Below, piece by piece: positions 1 to 7,744 of a stretch of DNA of 38,627 nucleotides. Source of the DNA: an uncultured Acidaminococcus sp. (GTDB lineage Bacteria > Bacillota > Negativicutes > Acidaminococcales > Acidaminococcaceae); contig CAJMHI010000015.1 of NCBI GenBank assembly GCA_905213155.1, positions 1-38,627 on the forward strand, read 5' to 3'. The notes under the pieces are model-generated. The model was not told where the DNA came from, did no database searches, and worked only from the letters and a program-made list of their open reading frames with translations. Position numbers and translations under genes: made by a program. Numbering within the stretch: the first letter of the stretch is position 1; each line of letters starts with the position of its first letter.

Positions 1-68
1 GTTAAAATCTATACAGGTAGCGTAATTTCTACCGCTGTTCAATTTGGAGTTGCAAGTTACGTGATTTT

Positions 69-77
69 ATTATAGCA
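69..77 (-). promoter_or_regulatory. Extended -10 promoter reading out of the left edge
   Basis: On the minus strand the sequence reads TGCTATAAT, a perfect extended -10 element. No convincing -35 is seen at 17 bases. It points to a gene left of the window; dnaA would be the usual neighbour of a DnaA-box cluster, but that is inference only. Confidence 0.45.
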
Positions 78-93
78 TTTTCTTGGGAAAAAC

Positions 94-236
94 TGTGGAA
101 AAATCCTTTGTGTGTAGTGGAAAAATAAAACCTTGTCAAGGCATAACGCAAGCATCACGGGAAAGCAGGGGATATCCACAAAAAATAAACTATGCACAGA
201 ATGTTATCCACAACTGTGGATAACCCTTGTGGAAAA
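94..236. other. oriC: DnaA-box cluster, probable part of oriC
   Basis: Two perfect DnaA boxes face each other in GTTATCCACA/TGTGGATAAC (TTATCCACA at 204-212, TGTGGATAA at 215-223). Single-mismatch boxes lie at 94-102 (TGTGGAAAA), 172-180 (ATATCCACA), 190-198 (CTATGCACA) and 228-236 (TGTGGAAAA). Six boxes in about 140 bases, with AT-rich stretches between them, fit a replication origin or an autoregulated dnaA upstream region. The nearby origin cluster (rpmH to rsmG), parS and parB support oriC. The first 93 bases hold no gene that I can recognise. Confidence 0.75.
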
Positions 237-270
237 GATCTTGTGTTTGCGGAAAGAAACGGCTTTTCTC

Positions 271-299
271 TTTACAAAGCAAGAGAATCCTGCTATAAT
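271..299 (+). promoter_or_regulatory. Promoter of tRNA-Gly
   Basis: TTTACA (271-276), a 17-base spacer, then TATAAT (294-299) preceded by TGC (extended -10). It lies 13 bases before the tRNA gene. Confidence 0.7.
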
Positions 300-312
300 A
301 ATTTTCATCCAT

Positions 313-386
313 GCGGGCATAGTTCATTGGTAGAATGAAAGCTTCCCAAGCTTTAGAGGTGGGTTCGATTCCCATTGCCCGCTCCA
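313..386 (+). tRNA. tRNA-Gly (anticodon CCC)
   Basis: Cloverleaf seen directly: acceptor stem GCGGGCA/TGCCCGC, D arm GTTC/GAAT, anticodon stem AAAGC/GCTTT with loop TTCCCAA (anticodon CCC), T arm GTGGG/CCCAT with loop TTCGATT, discriminator T, and an encoded CCA at 384-386. It decodes GGG. It has its own promoter and a terminator 10 bases downstream, so it is transcribed alone. Confidence 0.95.
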
Positions 387-396
387 TAGAAAGTAC

Positions 397-423
397 AGAC
401 TGCCCTGTTGGCAGTCTTTTTTG
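397..423 (+). terminator. Terminator after tRNA-Gly
   Basis: Perfect 8-bp stem AGACTGCC/GGCAGTCT with a 5-base loop, followed by TTTTTTG. Confidence 0.85.
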
Positions 424-450
424 TTACTAGGATATCAGATATGGTATAAT
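421..450 (+). promoter_or_regulatory. Probable promoter of xpt
   Basis: TATAAT at 445-450 with an upstream TGG (extended -10), and TTGTTA at 421-426 with an 18-base spacer. The -35 overlaps the tail of the preceding terminator. I looked for a purine riboswitch in the 42-base leader and saw none. Confidence 0.55.
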
Positions 451-491
451 ATACGGTATTTTAAAGATGAATTGGGAGTGGGGAGGACACT

Positions 492-1076
492 ATGGCAGGA
501 TATCAATTGTTGCAGAAAAAGATTTTGGCAGATGGCACGATTAAAAGCGGGGATGTACTCAAGGTGGACAGCTTTTTAAACCACCAGATTGACGTTCCGT
601 TTATTTCCAAGCTGGGGGAACAGTTTTATACCCTGTTTAAGAAGCGTCCCATCAATAAGATTCTGACCATTGAGGCCAGTGGGATTGGGATTGCCTGTCT
701 GACGGCCGTACATTTCCGGGTGCCGGTGGTGTTTGCCAAAAAATCTGCCGGCAGTACCATGGATGCGGAAGTCTATAGTACGGATATTAAATCCTTTACC
801 CATGGCAAGGTCAATCACTGCATTGTCTCCAAAAAATACCTGAATGCCGGGGACCATGTGCTGATCATTGATGATTTCCTGGCTAATGGCTGTGCCGTCG
901 CCGGGCTGATTGACCTGGTGCACCAGGCTGGTGCCGAAGTGGAAGGTGTGGGCATTGCCATTGAAAAAGGCTTTCAGGGCGGCGGAGATGCCCTGCGAGA
1001 AAAAGGCTATGACGTGAAGAGCTTGGCCATTATTGAAAAAATGGATGCTGCTACCGGCACCATTGTCTTCCGGTAA
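492..1076 (+). CDS. xpt: Xanthine phosphoribosyltransferase
   Basis: Type I phosphoribosyltransferase that converts xanthine and PRPP to XMP in cytoplasmic purine salvage. The 194-residue length is normal for Xpt. The PRPP-binding signature VLIIDDFLANG lies at residues 123-133, and the N-terminal part (EASGIG, 61-66, and KKSAG, 83-87) matches the family. A strong ribosome binding site, GGGGAGGA, lies just before the ATG. The stop codon overlaps or nearly abuts the permease gene, so uptake and phosphoribosylation of xanthine are co-expressed. Unlike the Bacillus xpt-pbuX operon, no purine riboswitch is seen in the leader. Confidence 0.93.
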   Translation: MAGYQLLQKKILADGTIKSGDVLKVDSFLNHQIDVPFISKLGEQFYTLFKKRPINKILTIEASGIGIACLTAVHFRVPVVFAKKSAGSTMDAEVYSTDIKSFTHGKVNHCIVSKKYLNAGDHVLIIDDFLANGCAVAGLIDLVHQAGAEVEGVGIAIEKGFQGGGDALREKGYDVKSLAIIEKMDAATGTIVFR

Positions 1077-1087
1077 TGAGGGATACC

Positions 1088-2413
1088 ATGAATATAGAAA
1101 CTACGACAGAAGCGCTGGAGCGCCAGGATCCCATTTATCATTTTGATGGCAAGATTTCCCTGCAAAAGGCGGTGCCCTTTGGCTTGCAGCATGTTTTGGC
1201 TATGTTTGTGGCCAATATTGCCCCCATCCTGATTGTCACCGGGGCGGTGAAGCTACCTATGGAACAGGCTGCGTCCCTTATCCAGGCCGCCATGATTATG
1301 GCCGGGGTGGGGTCATTACTGCAGCTTTTCCCGGTATTCTTTTTAGGTAGCCGGCTGCCCATTATTATGGGCATCAGTTTTACCTTTGTATCCACCTTTT
1401 GCGTCATCGGGGGCAAATATGGCTATGGGGCTATTTTAGGAGCGGCCCTTGTAGGCGGTTGCCTGGAAGGCTGTTTAGGCCTTGTGGCCAAATGGTGGCG
1501 CCGTTTTATCCCGCCCATTGTGTCTGCCAGCGTGGTGACATCCATCGGGTTTTCTCTGCTGGGTATCGGGGCCAATTCCTTTGGCGGCGGAGTGGGCAAT
1601 CCCCATTTTGGAGAAGCGCCCTACATGATTGTAGGGAGTATTACTCTTTTGGCTTGTTTACTGTTTAACATCAAGGCTAAATCTTTCTTTAAACAATTAT
1701 CCGTCCTGTTTGGACTGGTGGTGGGTTATATCGCTGCCTTTTTCTATGGCATGGTGGATCTCAGCCGTCTTACTACGGCGGGCCTGTTCTCCCTGCCCCA
1801 TCCTTTTGCTTACCCTATGGAGTTTCATCCCGATGCGATTTTTTCCGTGTTCCTGATCTTTTTGGTGAGCGCCACAGAAACTCTGGGAGATACCTCCGCC
1901 CTTACCGTTATGGGCTTTGGCCGCAATGCCACGGATAAGGAAATCTCCGGCTCTATTGCCGTGGATGGCTTTATCAGCGCCCTGTCCAGTATTTTTGGCT
2001 GCCTGCCTATTACCTCTTTCAGCCAGAATGTGGGACTCATTGCCATGACCCACGTGGTAAACCGGAAAGCGGTAGCGTCCGGGGCAGCCATTATGATCTT
2101 GGCCGGCCTGTTCCCTGTTTTGGGCGTATTGTTAGCATCTTTACCCGATGCCGTGCTGGGCGGCTGTACCCTGATGATGTTTGGTTCCATTGTGGTGAGC
2201 GGCGTTCGAATGCTGGGGAGTTGCGGCTACAGCCAGCGCAATATGATTATTGCCGCCCTGAGTCTTTCCATTGGGATCGGCTTTACCCAGAATCCGGCTA
2301 TTTTTAAAATTTTCCCGGATCTGATGAAAAGCGTCTTTGCGGAAAACTGCGTGGCCGTGGTGTTTCTGGTGGCGGTGGTGCTGAATTTTATCCTGCCGGA
2401 AAAAATGGATTAA
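1088..2413 (+). CDS. pbuX: Xanthine permease, NCS2 family
   Basis: Polytopic inner-membrane nucleobase transporter of the NCS2 (UraA/PbuX/XanQ) family, about 441 residues with roughly 12-14 hydrophobic segments. Family signatures visible include LPIIMGISFTFV in the first half, and ATETLGDTSA followed by SQNVGLI in the second half (the substrate-binding helices and the Q/N motif). I chose the ATG at 1088 because GAGGGA lies 5 bases upstream. An in-frame ATG at 1076 overlaps the xpt stop codon (TAATG) but has no good ribosome binding site. Pairing with xpt favours xanthine as substrate; uracil or urate cannot be excluded from sequence alone. Confidence 0.88.
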   Translation: MNIETTTEALERQDPIYHFDGKISLQKAVPFGLQHVLAMFVANIAPILIVTGAVKLPMEQAASLIQAAMIMAGVGSLLQLFPVFFLGSRLPIIMGISFTFVSTFCVIGGKYGYGAILGAALVGGCLEGCLGLVAKWWRRFIPPIVSASVVTSIGFSLLGIGANSFGGGVGNPHFGEAPYMIVGSITLLACLLFNIKAKSFFKQLSVLFGLVVGYIAAFFYGMVDLSRLTTAGLFSLPHPFAYPMEFHPDAIFSVFLIFLVSATETLGDTSALTVMGFGRNATDKEISGSIAVDGFISALSSIFGCLPITSFSQNVGLIAMTHVVNRKAVASGAAIMILAGLFPVLGVLLASLPDAVLGGCTLMMFGSIVVSGVRMLGSCGYSQRNMIIAALSLSIGIGFTQNPAIFKIFPDLMKSVFAENCVAVVFLVAVVLNFILPEKMD

Positions 2414-2433
2414 AAGCGTAGACAAAAATTCAA

Positions 2434-2489
2434 TACAACGAAAAAGCAGACAGCACGCCAAACCGCATGCTGTCTGCTTTTTCGTTGTA
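2434..2489. terminator. Bidirectional terminator after the xanthine permease
   Basis: Very long inverted repeat: TACAACGAAAAAGCAGACAG on the left arm pairs with its complement on the right arm, giving a stem above 20 bp. A-rich and T-rich flanks make it usable in both directions. Confidence 0.85.
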
Positions 2490-2769
2490 TAATATACCCC
2501 ATCCAACATCTTGTGCAATGTTGTTTCTGAGGTTTTTGGAACTTGACTTATGTTGAGTTAGGCAATGTCTCCCCGCCGTACCCATTTCTACATATCCGGC
2601 ACAGCATAGGGCGGCTTTATGATTTCTGCTTTTTGCATTGGTCGGCCTCCCCTGCGGTATGGATTACCCAGTGTCCCTTTTGGCTGGACCCTTGGTTGTG
2701 TCCTTTCTCTCACTCTAAGGCTCCTGCTACTTCTAGCAAAAGTTTCGTAACTTCTTTATTATTATACCA
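2490..2769 (-). other. Gene-poor stretch; possible minus-strand small transcript
   Basis: No convincing gene on the + strand; an 87-codon open frame there looks accidental (no ribosome binding site, no recognisable family). On the minus strand there is an extended -10 (TGGTATAAT, 2761-2769), and about 275 bases later the bidirectional hairpin at 2434-2489. Inside is a possible 16-residue reading frame at 2588-2638 (minus; MQKAEIIKPPYAVPDM) with GGGGAGG 8 bases before its ATG. Local stem-loops such as TGCTA/TAGCA occur near the 5' end. It may be a small RNA or sORF, or a decayed gene. It does not match the consensus of RNase P RNA, tmRNA or SRP RNA as I know them. Confidence 0.25.
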
Positions 2770-2803
2770 AACTTCCCTACCCTCTATGGAAGCGTCTGTG
2801 ATA

Positions 2804-2812
2804 TGATATAAT
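2804..2812 (+). promoter_or_regulatory. Extended -10 promoter of the ansA operon
   Basis: TGATATAAT (2804-2812), an extended -10, lies 41 bases before the ansA start. No good -35 is visible. Confidence 0.5.
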
Positions 2813-2853
2813 TGATTGTATCAGATTTTTTGCACTAAGGAGAATGAAATTCC

Positions 2854-3801
2854 ATGAAAAAAATACTTTTTCTGACCACGGGCGGGACGCTGGCCTGCAC
2901 AGTTACGGAAGAAGGGCTGACGCCGACCTTGCAGGGCAAAGATATTCTAAAGCAGGTCCCGGAACTGAAAACTTTGGGAGAGATTACGGTACAGGATCTG
3001 GCCCTTTTGGACAGCAGCAACCTGGAACCGGCGCAGTGGAGCCAGTGGGCCCGGCTGATTGGGGAAAATTATACGGACTATGATGCCTTTGTGCTGACCC
3101 ACGGCACGGATACGCTGGCGTATACGGCTAGTGCCCTGTCCTATATGCTGATTAACCTGGGGAAACCTGTGGTACTAACTGGCGCGCAGGTGCCGCTGTC
3201 GCTCACCAACAGCGATGCCCGCACCAATCTGGAGCTGGCGTTTACCGTAGCTGCCAGCGGACTGCCAGGGGTCTTTGTGGCCTTTGGCAATAAGGTAATC
3301 CGGGGCAATTGTGCCAAAAAGATTTTTACCCGGAATTTTAATGCCTTTGAAAGTGTCAATGAATCGCCGGTGCTGTTTTTTACGAAAAAAGGCGTCAAGA
3401 AGAATCTTCCCAGCCGGGAAGTGGTAGGCGGCTTCCGGGTGGCAGAAAAAATGGACCCCCGTGTGATGGCCATTACCATGACGCCGGGCCTGAAACCGGA
3501 TATCATCGACTATGCAGTGGAAAGAGGCTATAAAGGACTGGTGCTGGAGTGCTACGGCGCCGGGGGCATCAATACTGCTACGCCAAATTTTTTGCCGGCC
3601 ATCCGGCGGGCGATCAAGAAAGGGGTGCGGGTGACCTGCGTCAGCCAATGTTTGTTTGATGGGGTGGATTTGTCCCTGTATCCCATGGGCATTTTGGCCG
3701 CCCAGGCCGGGGTGGAATCCGGCGGGCCCATGACGCTGGAAGCGGCGGTGACCCAGATGATGTGGCGCCTGGCCAATCCAGCGGAAGAAGAAAAGGAATA
3801 G
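2854..3801 (+). CDS. ansA: L-asparaginase, type I (cytoplasmic)
   Basis: Hydrolyses L-asparagine to aspartate and ammonia. At 315 residues without a signal peptide it fits the cytoplasmic type I group rather than secreted type II. Both catalytic signatures are present: TTGGTLA at residues 8-14 (nucleophile Thr) and HGTDT at 83-87 (Thr-Asp pair), with DSSN at 53-56 in the substrate pocket. AAGGAGA lies 10 bases before the ATG. The next gene begins 11 bases after the stop, so ansA heads an operon with two GTPases. In an amino-acid fermenter it would feed asparagine to aspartate catabolism. Confidence 0.92.
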   Translation: MKKILFLTTGGTLACTVTEEGLTPTLQGKDILKQVPELKTLGEITVQDLALLDSSNLEPAQWSQWARLIGENYTDYDAFVLTHGTDTLAYTASALSYMLINLGKPVVLTGAQVPLSLTNSDARTNLELAFTVAASGLPGVFVAFGNKVIRGNCAKKIFTRNFNAFESVNESPVLFFTKKGVKKNLPSREVVGGFRVAEKMDPRVMAITMTPGLKPDIIDYAVERGYKGLVLECYGAGGINTATPNFLPAIRRAIKKGVRVTCVSQCLFDGVDLSLYPMGILAAQAGVESGGPMTLEAAVTQMMWRLANPAEEEKE

Positions 3802-3812
3802 GAGGCGGGCAT

Positions 3813-4898
3813 ATGGCGGCATCGTATAAGGCAATTCTTTCCCAGTTCCTGGAATCCTGGCAGAAGGAGCGGGATAACGCCATTAAAATCTGCTTATTTG
3901 GACAGCCAGGAGCGGGCAAAAGCAGCCTGATCAATGAGCTGGCAGGGCAACGGGTGGCCCGTGTCAGCCAGGGGACGGATACCACGAAAAAGGCCCAGGT
4001 GGTAGAATGCCAGGATGTGATTTATGTGGATCTGCCCGGGTATGATACCAGCCTGTTTCCGGAGAACCAGTATTTCAGCGCCTTTAATCCCTTGCAGTAT
4101 GATCTGTTTTTGTGTGTTTTTGCCGGCAAGCTCCATAAGGCGGACGTGGACTTTTTTGGCAAGATTGCCCGTACCGGGCGGATCTGCCTGTTTGTAAGGA
4201 ATAAAGCCGATGGGTTGTATGATCCCACGCTTTCTAAAGAGAAGCTTATGCAGCAGATTACAGCAGATGTGCACGCCCAGGTAGGCCCCCGGGAACAAGT
4301 AGTATTTACCAGCTGCCGCCGCAATAAACCGGCAGCAGAGCGGGGGATTCCTGAATTGGAACGGGCCATCGGAGAGATGCTGCCCGCCGCCCAGCGGAAT
4401 AAATTTTTCCGTCATGCTAAAGCCTATACGGAAAATGCACTGCAGCAGAAAAAGCTGGCGGCAGAAGCTACCCTTAAAAAATTCATGGCCCTTGCCGCTG
4501 CCAACGGCCTCAATCCCGTGATGGGAATGGATGCTGCCATCGACAGCCAGATCTTAAAAAGTATGTATAAGGCCATCCGGGAATCCTTCGGGGTGAGTGA
4601 GAAGGAAGTGAAAACGGAAGGCCCCAAGTCCCAGGTGGTGAAGAAGCTGGCAGAAGGAGTAACTGGAGAACGGGTAACCAAGGGCCTCACGTACCTGGCT
4701 GCAAGGACCCTGAAAACGGGTATGAAAAAAAAGGCCGGGGGCAGACTGGCGGCCAAACTGATTCCCGTGGTGGGCGGCGCCGCTGTCATGGGTTTTAATG
4801 CGGCCAGCCTCTGGTATCTGGGTGAGAACTATATCGGACAATGCTATGCTTATGCCAAGGAGCGGCTGCTAGCGGAAATGCAGATGGGGGCACTATGA
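3813..4898 (+). CDS. P-loop GTPase with DUF697/IRG-like C-terminal region (first of tandem pair)
   Basis: TRAFAC-type small GTPase, 361 residues. G1 is GQPGAGKSS (30-38), a Thr-containing switch I GTDTTK sits at about 54-59, G3 is DLPGY (73-77) and G4 is NKAD (130-133). Past residue 200 comes a lysine/alanine-rich helical region, then a NGLNPVMGMDAAID segment and a hydrophobic glycine-rich segment (LIPVVGGAAVMG) near the C-terminus. This layout resembles DUF697 proteins and bacterial relatives of immunity-related GTPases, which act at membranes. The ATG at 3813 is chosen because GGAGG lies 7 bases upstream. It overlaps the next gene by ATGA. The cellular role is unknown. Confidence 0.8.
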   Translation: MAASYKAILSQFLESWQKERDNAIKICLFGQPGAGKSSLINELAGQRVARVSQGTDTTKKAQVVECQDVIYVDLPGYDTSLFPENQYFSAFNPLQYDLFLCVFAGKLHKADVDFFGKIARTGRICLFVRNKADGLYDPTLSKEKLMQQITADVHAQVGPREQVVFTSCRRNKPAAERGIPELERAIGEMLPAAQRNKFFRHAKAYTENALQQKKLAAEATLKKFMALAAANGLNPVMGMDAAIDSQILKSMYKAIRESFGVSEKEVKTEGPKSQVVKKLAEGVTGERVTKGLTYLAARTLKTGMKKKAGGRLAAKLIPVVGGAAVMGFNAASLWYLGENYIGQCYAYAKERLLAEMQMGAL

Positions 4899-5938
4899 CA
4901 CGGGATGGGAAACGCATTCAGGAACAACTGCAAAGCATTGATACAGAAAACGTGACCATTGTGCTGTTTGGCCAGCCGGGCGCCGGGAAAAGCAGCCTGA
5001 TTAACGCCATCTGCGGGCGCCAGGCCGTACCCGTAGGGGTGGGAACGGACACCACAAAGGAGCCTTTTCTTGTGGAATATGGAGAAGCGACCTTTATTGA
5101 CCTGCCCGGCTATGGGACGAAAGCTTTTCCCTGGCAGAATTTTGCGGCGCAATTTCATATTTTCCAGTATGACATGTTTCTCTGTGTCTTTTCCGATAAG
5201 CTCCATGAGGGGGATACAGAACTCTTTAAGGAACTGCGGAAACGGGGGAAACCCTGCATTTTCGTCCGGAACAAAACTGACCTGCTCTACGAAGAAGGAA
5301 AAACCCTGGACGAAAGCGAAGCGGAGATCCGGCGGGATGTGGCCCGGCAGCTGGGTACGGATCAGTTTGACCTGCTCTTTGTGTGTGCCCGGCTGGATGA
5401 AAAAGAGGGAATTGATTCCTTAAATGACTGCATTCTGAAGCGGATGCCGGAAGCCCGCCGGGAAAAATATATTCTGGCAGCGGAAGCCCGCACCAAGACC
5501 CAGTTGGATGCCAAAAAGCTGGCGGCGGAAAGCTATGTGCGCCGCAGCTGTACCTATGCGGCTTATAATGGGATTAACCCTATTTTCGGCGTGGATACGG
5601 CTTTGGATCTGGTGATTTTGTACCAGCTTTACAGCAATATCCGGGGAACCTTTGGGATCACGGAAGACATGATTACCCGTAGCCGCACGGTTTCCTCCCA
5701 GAATAAGAAGCTGGTGCTCCGTGGCATGAGCAAGGAAGGGATCCAGTCCATTATCAAAAGTCTGGGACGGCGTTTTGCGGCCCGCAGCTTTTTAAAGGCA
5801 GTGCCCGTACTGGGGCAGGCGGCGTCCGCCCTCATCGGGTATAAAATCGTGCGGCAGGCGGGATTGGACTATATTGATGCCTGCTACCGCCTGGCCCGGG
5901 AAAAACTCTTGGAAGAACTGGACGCCAAGCGAAAATAA
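4895..5938 (+). CDS. P-loop GTPase with DUF697/IRG-like C-terminal region (second of tandem pair)
   Basis: Paralogue of the preceding gene, 347 residues. G1 is GQPGAGKSS (26-34), switch I GTDTTK (50-55), G3 DLPGY (69-73) and G4 NKTD (126-129). The shared NGINPIFGVDTALD segment and the hydrophobic AVPVLGQAASALIG segment near the C-terminus show that the whole architecture was duplicated, not just the G domain. Start by ATGA overlap with the upstream gene implies translational coupling and similar amounts of both proteins, as expected for partners in a hetero-oligomer. Its C-terminus is charged (LLEELDAKRK). Function unknown. Confidence 0.8.
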   Translation: MTRDGKRIQEQLQSIDTENVTIVLFGQPGAGKSSLINAICGRQAVPVGVGTDTTKEPFLVEYGEATFIDLPGYGTKAFPWQNFAAQFHIFQYDMFLCVFSDKLHEGDTELFKELRKRGKPCIFVRNKTDLLYEEGKTLDESEAEIRRDVARQLGTDQFDLLFVCARLDEKEGIDSLNDCILKRMPEARREKYILAAEARTKTQLDAKKLAAESYVRRSCTYAAYNGINPIFGVDTALDLVILYQLYSNIRGTFGITEDMITRSRTVSSQNKKLVLRGMSKEGIQSIIKSLGRRFAARSFLKAVPVLGQAASALIGYKIVRQAGLDYIDACYRLAREKLLEELDAKRK

Positions 5939-5994
5939 AAAAACGGTTGCACAATCATTGCCGGATGCTTGTTGTATGAAAAGGAGGCAAGTCC

Positions 5995-7413
5995 ATGGAA
6001 TTGCCAGAAACGATGGCCCAGGAACTGATCGCATTAAATGCCAAGATCTGGGACTATGCAGAATTAAAGTTTGAAGAGACCCGTTCTGCCCAGGCGATGA
6101 TCGAGGTTTTAGAACGCCACGGCTTTACGGTACAACGGGGCGTGCCCCATATGCCCACGGCCTACATTGCCGAATATGGCAGCGGAAAACCGATCATCGG
6201 GATTCTGGCAGAATATGATGCCCTCTCCGGTTTGTCCCAGGTGGCTGGGATAGCGGAAGAAAAGTCCCGGGAAGGCTGCACCAACGGTCATGGCTGCGGA
6301 CACTGTCTGCTGGGAACGGCGGCCGTAGGGGCCGGATTGCTGCTAAAAGAGTATCTGGCAGCCCATCCTGGCAGCGGGACCGTGCGGGTGTACGGCTGCC
6401 CGGCCGAAGAAGGGGGCAGCGGCAAAACCTACCTGGCCCGGGAAAAAGCCTTTGATGATGTGGATGCGGCTCTCACCTGGCATCCCGGGACACAGAATGA
6501 AATTATGGTAGGATCCAACCAGGCCAACATCCAGGCGGCTTTTTTCTTTAAAGGACGGGCGGCCCATGCAGCGGCAGCTCCTCAGAACGGGCGAAGCGCC
6601 CTGGACGCCGTGGAACTGATGGATATCGGTGTCAACTACATGCGGGAACATATGGCGGATTATGACCGGGTGCACTATGCGGTGTTGGATACCGGCGGAG
6701 TTTCTCCTAATGTGGTACAACCCCATGCCCAAGTGTTGTATTTGATTCGATCCAAAACCAACGCTGAAACAAAGGTGTTGTATGAACGAGTGAAGAAGAT
6801 TGCCCAAGGAGCGGCACTGATGACGGAAACGGAACTGTCCGTCCGGTTTGATAAAGCCTGCTCCAACCTGATACCCAACAAAGTGTTGGGACAGGTTGTA
6901 TATGATGCCATGGAAGCCGTAGGGACGCCCAAGCGGACAGAAACGGAAAAAGCGTATATCCGCTCCTTCCAAAAGACGGTTGGCGAAGAAAGAGTGCTTA
7001 CTGATCCCGGCATGGCGCCCTTTCCTGATCCGGAACTGCGGCAGGAGCTGATTGCCAAAGATCCCTATGGGGAATTTCTCCTGCCGTACCGGCCTACCAA
7101 TGCGGTGGTGATGGGGTCATCGGATACCGGGGACGTGAGCTATGTGACGCCCTTATGCCAGTTCAGTGCGGCCTGTTTTGCTATCGGGACGGCGGCCCAT
7201 TCCTGGCAGTGGGTGGCCCAGGATAAGGACAGCGTCGCTGTGAACGGGTGCCTGTTTGCGGCCAAGGTGCTGGCAAAGGCGGCAGAAACCCTCTACCAGC
7301 AACCAGAACTTGTGCAGGCAGCACGGCAGGAGCTGACAAAACGCCTGGGCGGACACCCCTATGTGTGCCCCATTCCCCCGGATGTTTTTCCCCGTGGCTA
7401 TACGAAGGAATAA
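5995..7413 (+). CDS. abgB: M20 family amidohydrolase, AbgB-like
   Basis: Zinc-dependent M20 peptidase/amidohydrolase, 472 residues, most like AbgB, the B subunit of p-aminobenzoyl-glutamate hydrolase. Metal-binding signatures seen: EYDAL (73-77), GHGCGHCLLG (98-107), AEEGG (137-141) and WHPG (162-165). A dimerisation (lid) domain occupies roughly residues 175-300. AAGGAGG lies 8 bases before the ATG. It follows the GTPase pair by 56 bases and may be in the same operon. No abgA partner is adjacent, so it may act alone on another N-acyl amino acid or small peptide; the exact substrate is not decided by sequence. Confidence 0.8.
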   Translation: MELPETMAQELIALNAKIWDYAELKFEETRSAQAMIEVLERHGFTVQRGVPHMPTAYIAEYGSGKPIIGILAEYDALSGLSQVAGIAEEKSREGCTNGHGCGHCLLGTAAVGAGLLLKEYLAAHPGSGTVRVYGCPAEEGGSGKTYLAREKAFDDVDAALTWHPGTQNEIMVGSNQANIQAAFFFKGRAAHAAAAPQNGRSALDAVELMDIGVNYMREHMADYDRVHYAVLDTGGVSPNVVQPHAQVLYLIRSKTNAETKVLYERVKKIAQGAALMTETELSVRFDKACSNLIPNKVLGQVVYDAMEAVGTPKRTETEKAYIRSFQKTVGEERVLTDPGMAPFPDPELRQELIAKDPYGEFLLPYRPTNAVVMGSSDTGDVSYVTPLCQFSAACFAIGTAAHSWQWVAQDKDSVAVNGCLFAAKVLAKAAETLYQQPELVQAARQELTKRLGGHPYVCPIPPDVFPRGYTKE

Positions 7414-7450
7414 AACAAGAATTTTTAGCGGGTAAAACTGCTTGAAAATA

Positions 7451-7479
7451 TTGACACAGTCTTGTTGAACGCTTATAAT
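7451..7479 (+). promoter_or_regulatory. Strong promoter of the rpmH operon
   Basis: Consensus TTGACA (7451-7456), a 17-base spacer and TATAAT (7474-7479). The leader of about 70 bases before rpmH contains no obvious riboswitch. Confidence 0.85.
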
Positions 7480-7554
7480 TGTATGAGCTGTCAAATGATT
7501 TATTTTCTAAATAGATAGAATCATGGCATATTGAAGGCAAGGGAGGGTTAGACT

Positions 7555-7689
7555 GTGAAGAGAACGTTTCAACCGAATAATCATCGGAGAAAACATACTC
7601 ATGGCTTCAGAAACAGAATGAAGACGCTGGGTGGAAAACAAGTCTTGAAGAGAAGACGTGCAAAAGGCAGAAAGAGACTGTCTGCATAA
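7555..7689 (+). CDS. rpmH: 50S ribosomal protein L34
   Basis: 44-residue basic protein of the large ribosomal subunit, read directly from the DNA starting at GTG: it begins (M)KRTFQPNNHRRKHTHGF, contains RNRMKT and ends RRRAKGRKRLSA, the conserved L34 pattern. GGGAGG lies 8 bases upstream of the GTG. It is first gene of rpmH-rnpA-yidD-yidC-jag, a conserved order next to bacterial origins. Confidence 0.96.
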   Translation: MKRTFQPNNHRRKHTHGFRNRMKTLGGKQVLKRRRAKGRKRLSA

Positions 7690-7697
7690 CCCATTGA

Positions 7698-7724
7698 ATA
7701 GGCCGCCCCACGCGGCCTATTTTA
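7698..7724 (+). terminator. Hairpin between rpmH and rnpA (attenuator-like)
   Basis: Perfect 9-bp stem ATAGGCCGC/GCGGCCTAT with a 5-base loop, followed by TTTA. The short U-tract suggests partial termination, which would set a high L34 to RnpA ratio. Confidence 0.55.
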
Positions 7725-7744
7725 CTATCGAGGCAGGTGTAAAG

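Noticed and set aside
425..491. Purine riboswitch before xpt
   Set aside because: The leader is only about 40 bases and lacks the three-way junction and loop sequences of the purine aptamer.
492..923. Long antisense frames over xpt and many other genes
   Set aside because: They are codon-bias shadows of strongly supported genes and lack ribosome binding sites.
2543..2806. 87-codon + strand reading frame upstream of ansA
   Set aside because: No ribosome binding site, Pro/Ser/Cys/Trp-rich composition without a family resemblance, and it ends just before the ansA promoter. More likely accidental.
7658..7744. Upstream ATG extension of rnpA
   Set aside because: It overlaps the end of rpmH and the intergenic hairpin; GTG at 7745 gives the normal RnpA length and N-terminus.
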